This document shows, piece by piece, positions 42,409 to 43,292 of a DNA stretch of 43,292 nt. The first letter of the stretch is position 1, and every line of letters begins with the position of its first letter. The stretch spans positions 1-43,292 of the forward strand of contig CAZGTQ010000262.1 in assembly GCA_964528575.1 (NCBI GenBank), written 5' to 3'. This DNA is from CAZGTQ01 sp964528575. GTDB taxonomy: Bacteria; Planctomycetota; UBA1135; GCA-002686595. The notes beneath the pieces are model-generated. The model saw only the letters and a program-made list of their open reading frames with translations. It was not told where the DNA came from and ran no database searches. Both the position numbers and the translations under genes were made by a program.

Positions 42409-43292
42409 CTACAGATACCCGAGCGCCTGCAGCGCGAGCAGCTCGGAATCGAGCAGCAGAGCGCGCTGCGCCTCGCGGTCGTGCCGCGTCCGCTCGATCT
42501 CGACCGCGACGTGCCGCATGTGGGCGAGCTGCCGCTCGAGCTCCTCGCTGCGCACGACCGTCTCGTTGAGCGCCTTGCTCGCGTCGTGCCGCGCGAGCAG
42601 GACCCGTTGCGCGCGCTCGAAGTCGAGCGCCCGCTGGTGCTCCATCGCCTCCTCGAACGCGAGCCCGTTGCGCACGAGCTCGACGTGCGCGAGCACGCCG
42701 GCGTCGCGCTCGCTGCGCACGCGCTCGGCGTTCGCGGTCGTGAGCGCGGTGACCGGCGCCGCCACGGCGAGCTCGCGCGCGCGCGTCGCCGCGTCGGTGT
42801 AGCGCACCTGCGTGTCGGCCACGAAGAGCGGCGAGCCGCCCGCGTTCGCGACGCCGAGCCGCAGCACGATCTTGCGCCGCTCGCCGGCGAACAGGTCGCG
42901 GATCGGGATCGTGACGCGATTCGCGGCGCGGTCGTGCGGATAGCCGTACAGCTCGCGCAGCGCAACACCCTCGCCGAGCTCGATCTCGACGACGAGGTCG
43001 CGCGCGACGGTGCGCTCGAGCTGGTCGATCTCGGCGTCGCGGTGGGCGGCGATCGCCTCGGGCTGGTCGACGTACGAGTAGCGCCCGCCGGCGCGGCGCG
43101 CGACGTCGGCCATGAGCACTTCGTCGTAGTCGATGCCGACGCCCATCGTCGAGATGCGCACGCCGCGTTCGGCGCAACGCGCGGCGCGCTCGGCGATCGC
43201 GCGACGGTCGGTCACGCCGACGTTCGCGAGCCCGTCGGAGACGAGCAGCACGCGGTTGAGGCGCCGCTCGTCGAAGCGGCTCAGCACCTCCT
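42409..43292 (-). CDS. VWA-domain protein, YfbK-like (partial, N-terminus outside window)
   Basis: The frame is open to the window edge, so the N-terminal part is missing. The visible 294 residues begin in the second half of a von Willebrand A domain (LNRVLLVSDGLANVGVTD, GVRISTMGVGIDYDEVLM). This is followed by a beta domain (VEIELGEGVALRELYGYP, ERRKIVLRLGV) and a coiled-coil tail. That order matches the YfbK/Ca-activated chloride channel-like lipoproteins of bacteria. The C-terminus LLDSELLALQALGYL ends in the same LxALGY tail as the anti-sigma protein. Gene order VWA-sigma-anti-sigma with gaps of 4 and -8 nt implies one operon and a possible role as the extracytoplasmic input. Confidence 0.85.
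   Translation of the reverse strand, partial: EVLSRFDERRLNRVLLVSDGLANVGVTDRRAIAERAARCAERGVRISTMGVGIDYDEVLMADVARRAGGRYSYVDQPEAIAAHRDAEIDQLERTVARDLVVEIELGEGVALRELYGYPHDRAANRVTIPIRDLFAGERRKIVLRLGVANAGGSPLFVADTQVRYTDAATRARELAVAAPVTALTTANAERVRSERDAGVLAHVELVRNGLAFEEAMEHQRALDFERAQRVLLARHDASKALNETVVRSEELERQLAHMRHVAVEIERTRHDREAQRALLLDSELLALQALGYL

Overview
The window is very GC-rich (about 70 percent by eye, with almost every third codon position G or C) and densely coded on both strands. Gene content points to a planctomycete-like bacterium. It has a serine/threonine kinase with a membrane anchor, a membrane WD40 protein, a giant secreted TPR protein, sulfatase-fold lipoproteins, PQQ-type beta-propellers, a VWA/ECF-sigma/anti-sigma operon, and an FG-GAP-type exported protein whose C-terminal beta domain I associate with deep-branching high-GC planctomycetes. 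This assignment is inference; no rRNA or other marker gene is present.

Layout. 1-1298 (-): partial Ser/Thr kinase. 1955-5152 (+): large exported G8-domain beta-helix protein, convergent with 5223-6818 (-), an FG-GAP-like secreted protein; a strong hairpin lies between them. 6879-7292 (+): small HExxH protein, divergent from the FG-GAP gene with overlapping promoters. 7513-14025 (+): 2170-residue TPR protein. 14261-15700 (+): dihydrolipoamide-dehydrogenase-type flavoprotein. 15716-17337 is a scar region: a decayed hipA toxin gene with both ends damaged, a tRNA-like relic lacking its T arm, and a 20-codon ORF with a good Shine-Dalgarno sequence and a hairpin after it. 17338-18573 (+): rtcB RNA ligase. 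18682-20946 (+): membrane-anchored WD40 protein. 21026-24078 (+): sulfatase-fold lipoprotein plus a translationally coupled DUF3299-like protein. 24112-25065 (-): zinc-peptidase lipoprotein.

25228-35850 (+) is the most system-like stretch: TonB-dependent receptor, two overlapping secreted PQQ-type beta-propeller proteins, a DUF3311-like small membrane protein coupled to a sodium:solute symporter, then a short ANL adenylating enzyme coupled to an aldehyde-dehydrogenase-fold reductase. The last pair resembles EhpF/EhpG (phenazine tailoring) or LuxE/LuxC (carboxylate to aldehyde). A plausible reading is import of a compound through both membranes followed by activation and reduction of a carboxylate; the substrate cannot be told from sequence.

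35855-36358 (-): DUF454/YbaN membrane protein. 36386-37620 (+): an 80-residue exported peptide coupled to a COG0523 metal GTPase. 40779-37634 (-): di-haem cytochrome followed by a sulfatase-fold lipoprotein that has lost its catalytic residues. 43292-41042 (-): VWA protein, ECF sigma factor and TPR-containing anti-sigma factor in one tight operon. Several genes show a TA-N3-T hexamer only 6-11 nt before the start codon and no Shine-Dalgarno sequence, suggesting leaderless transcripts.
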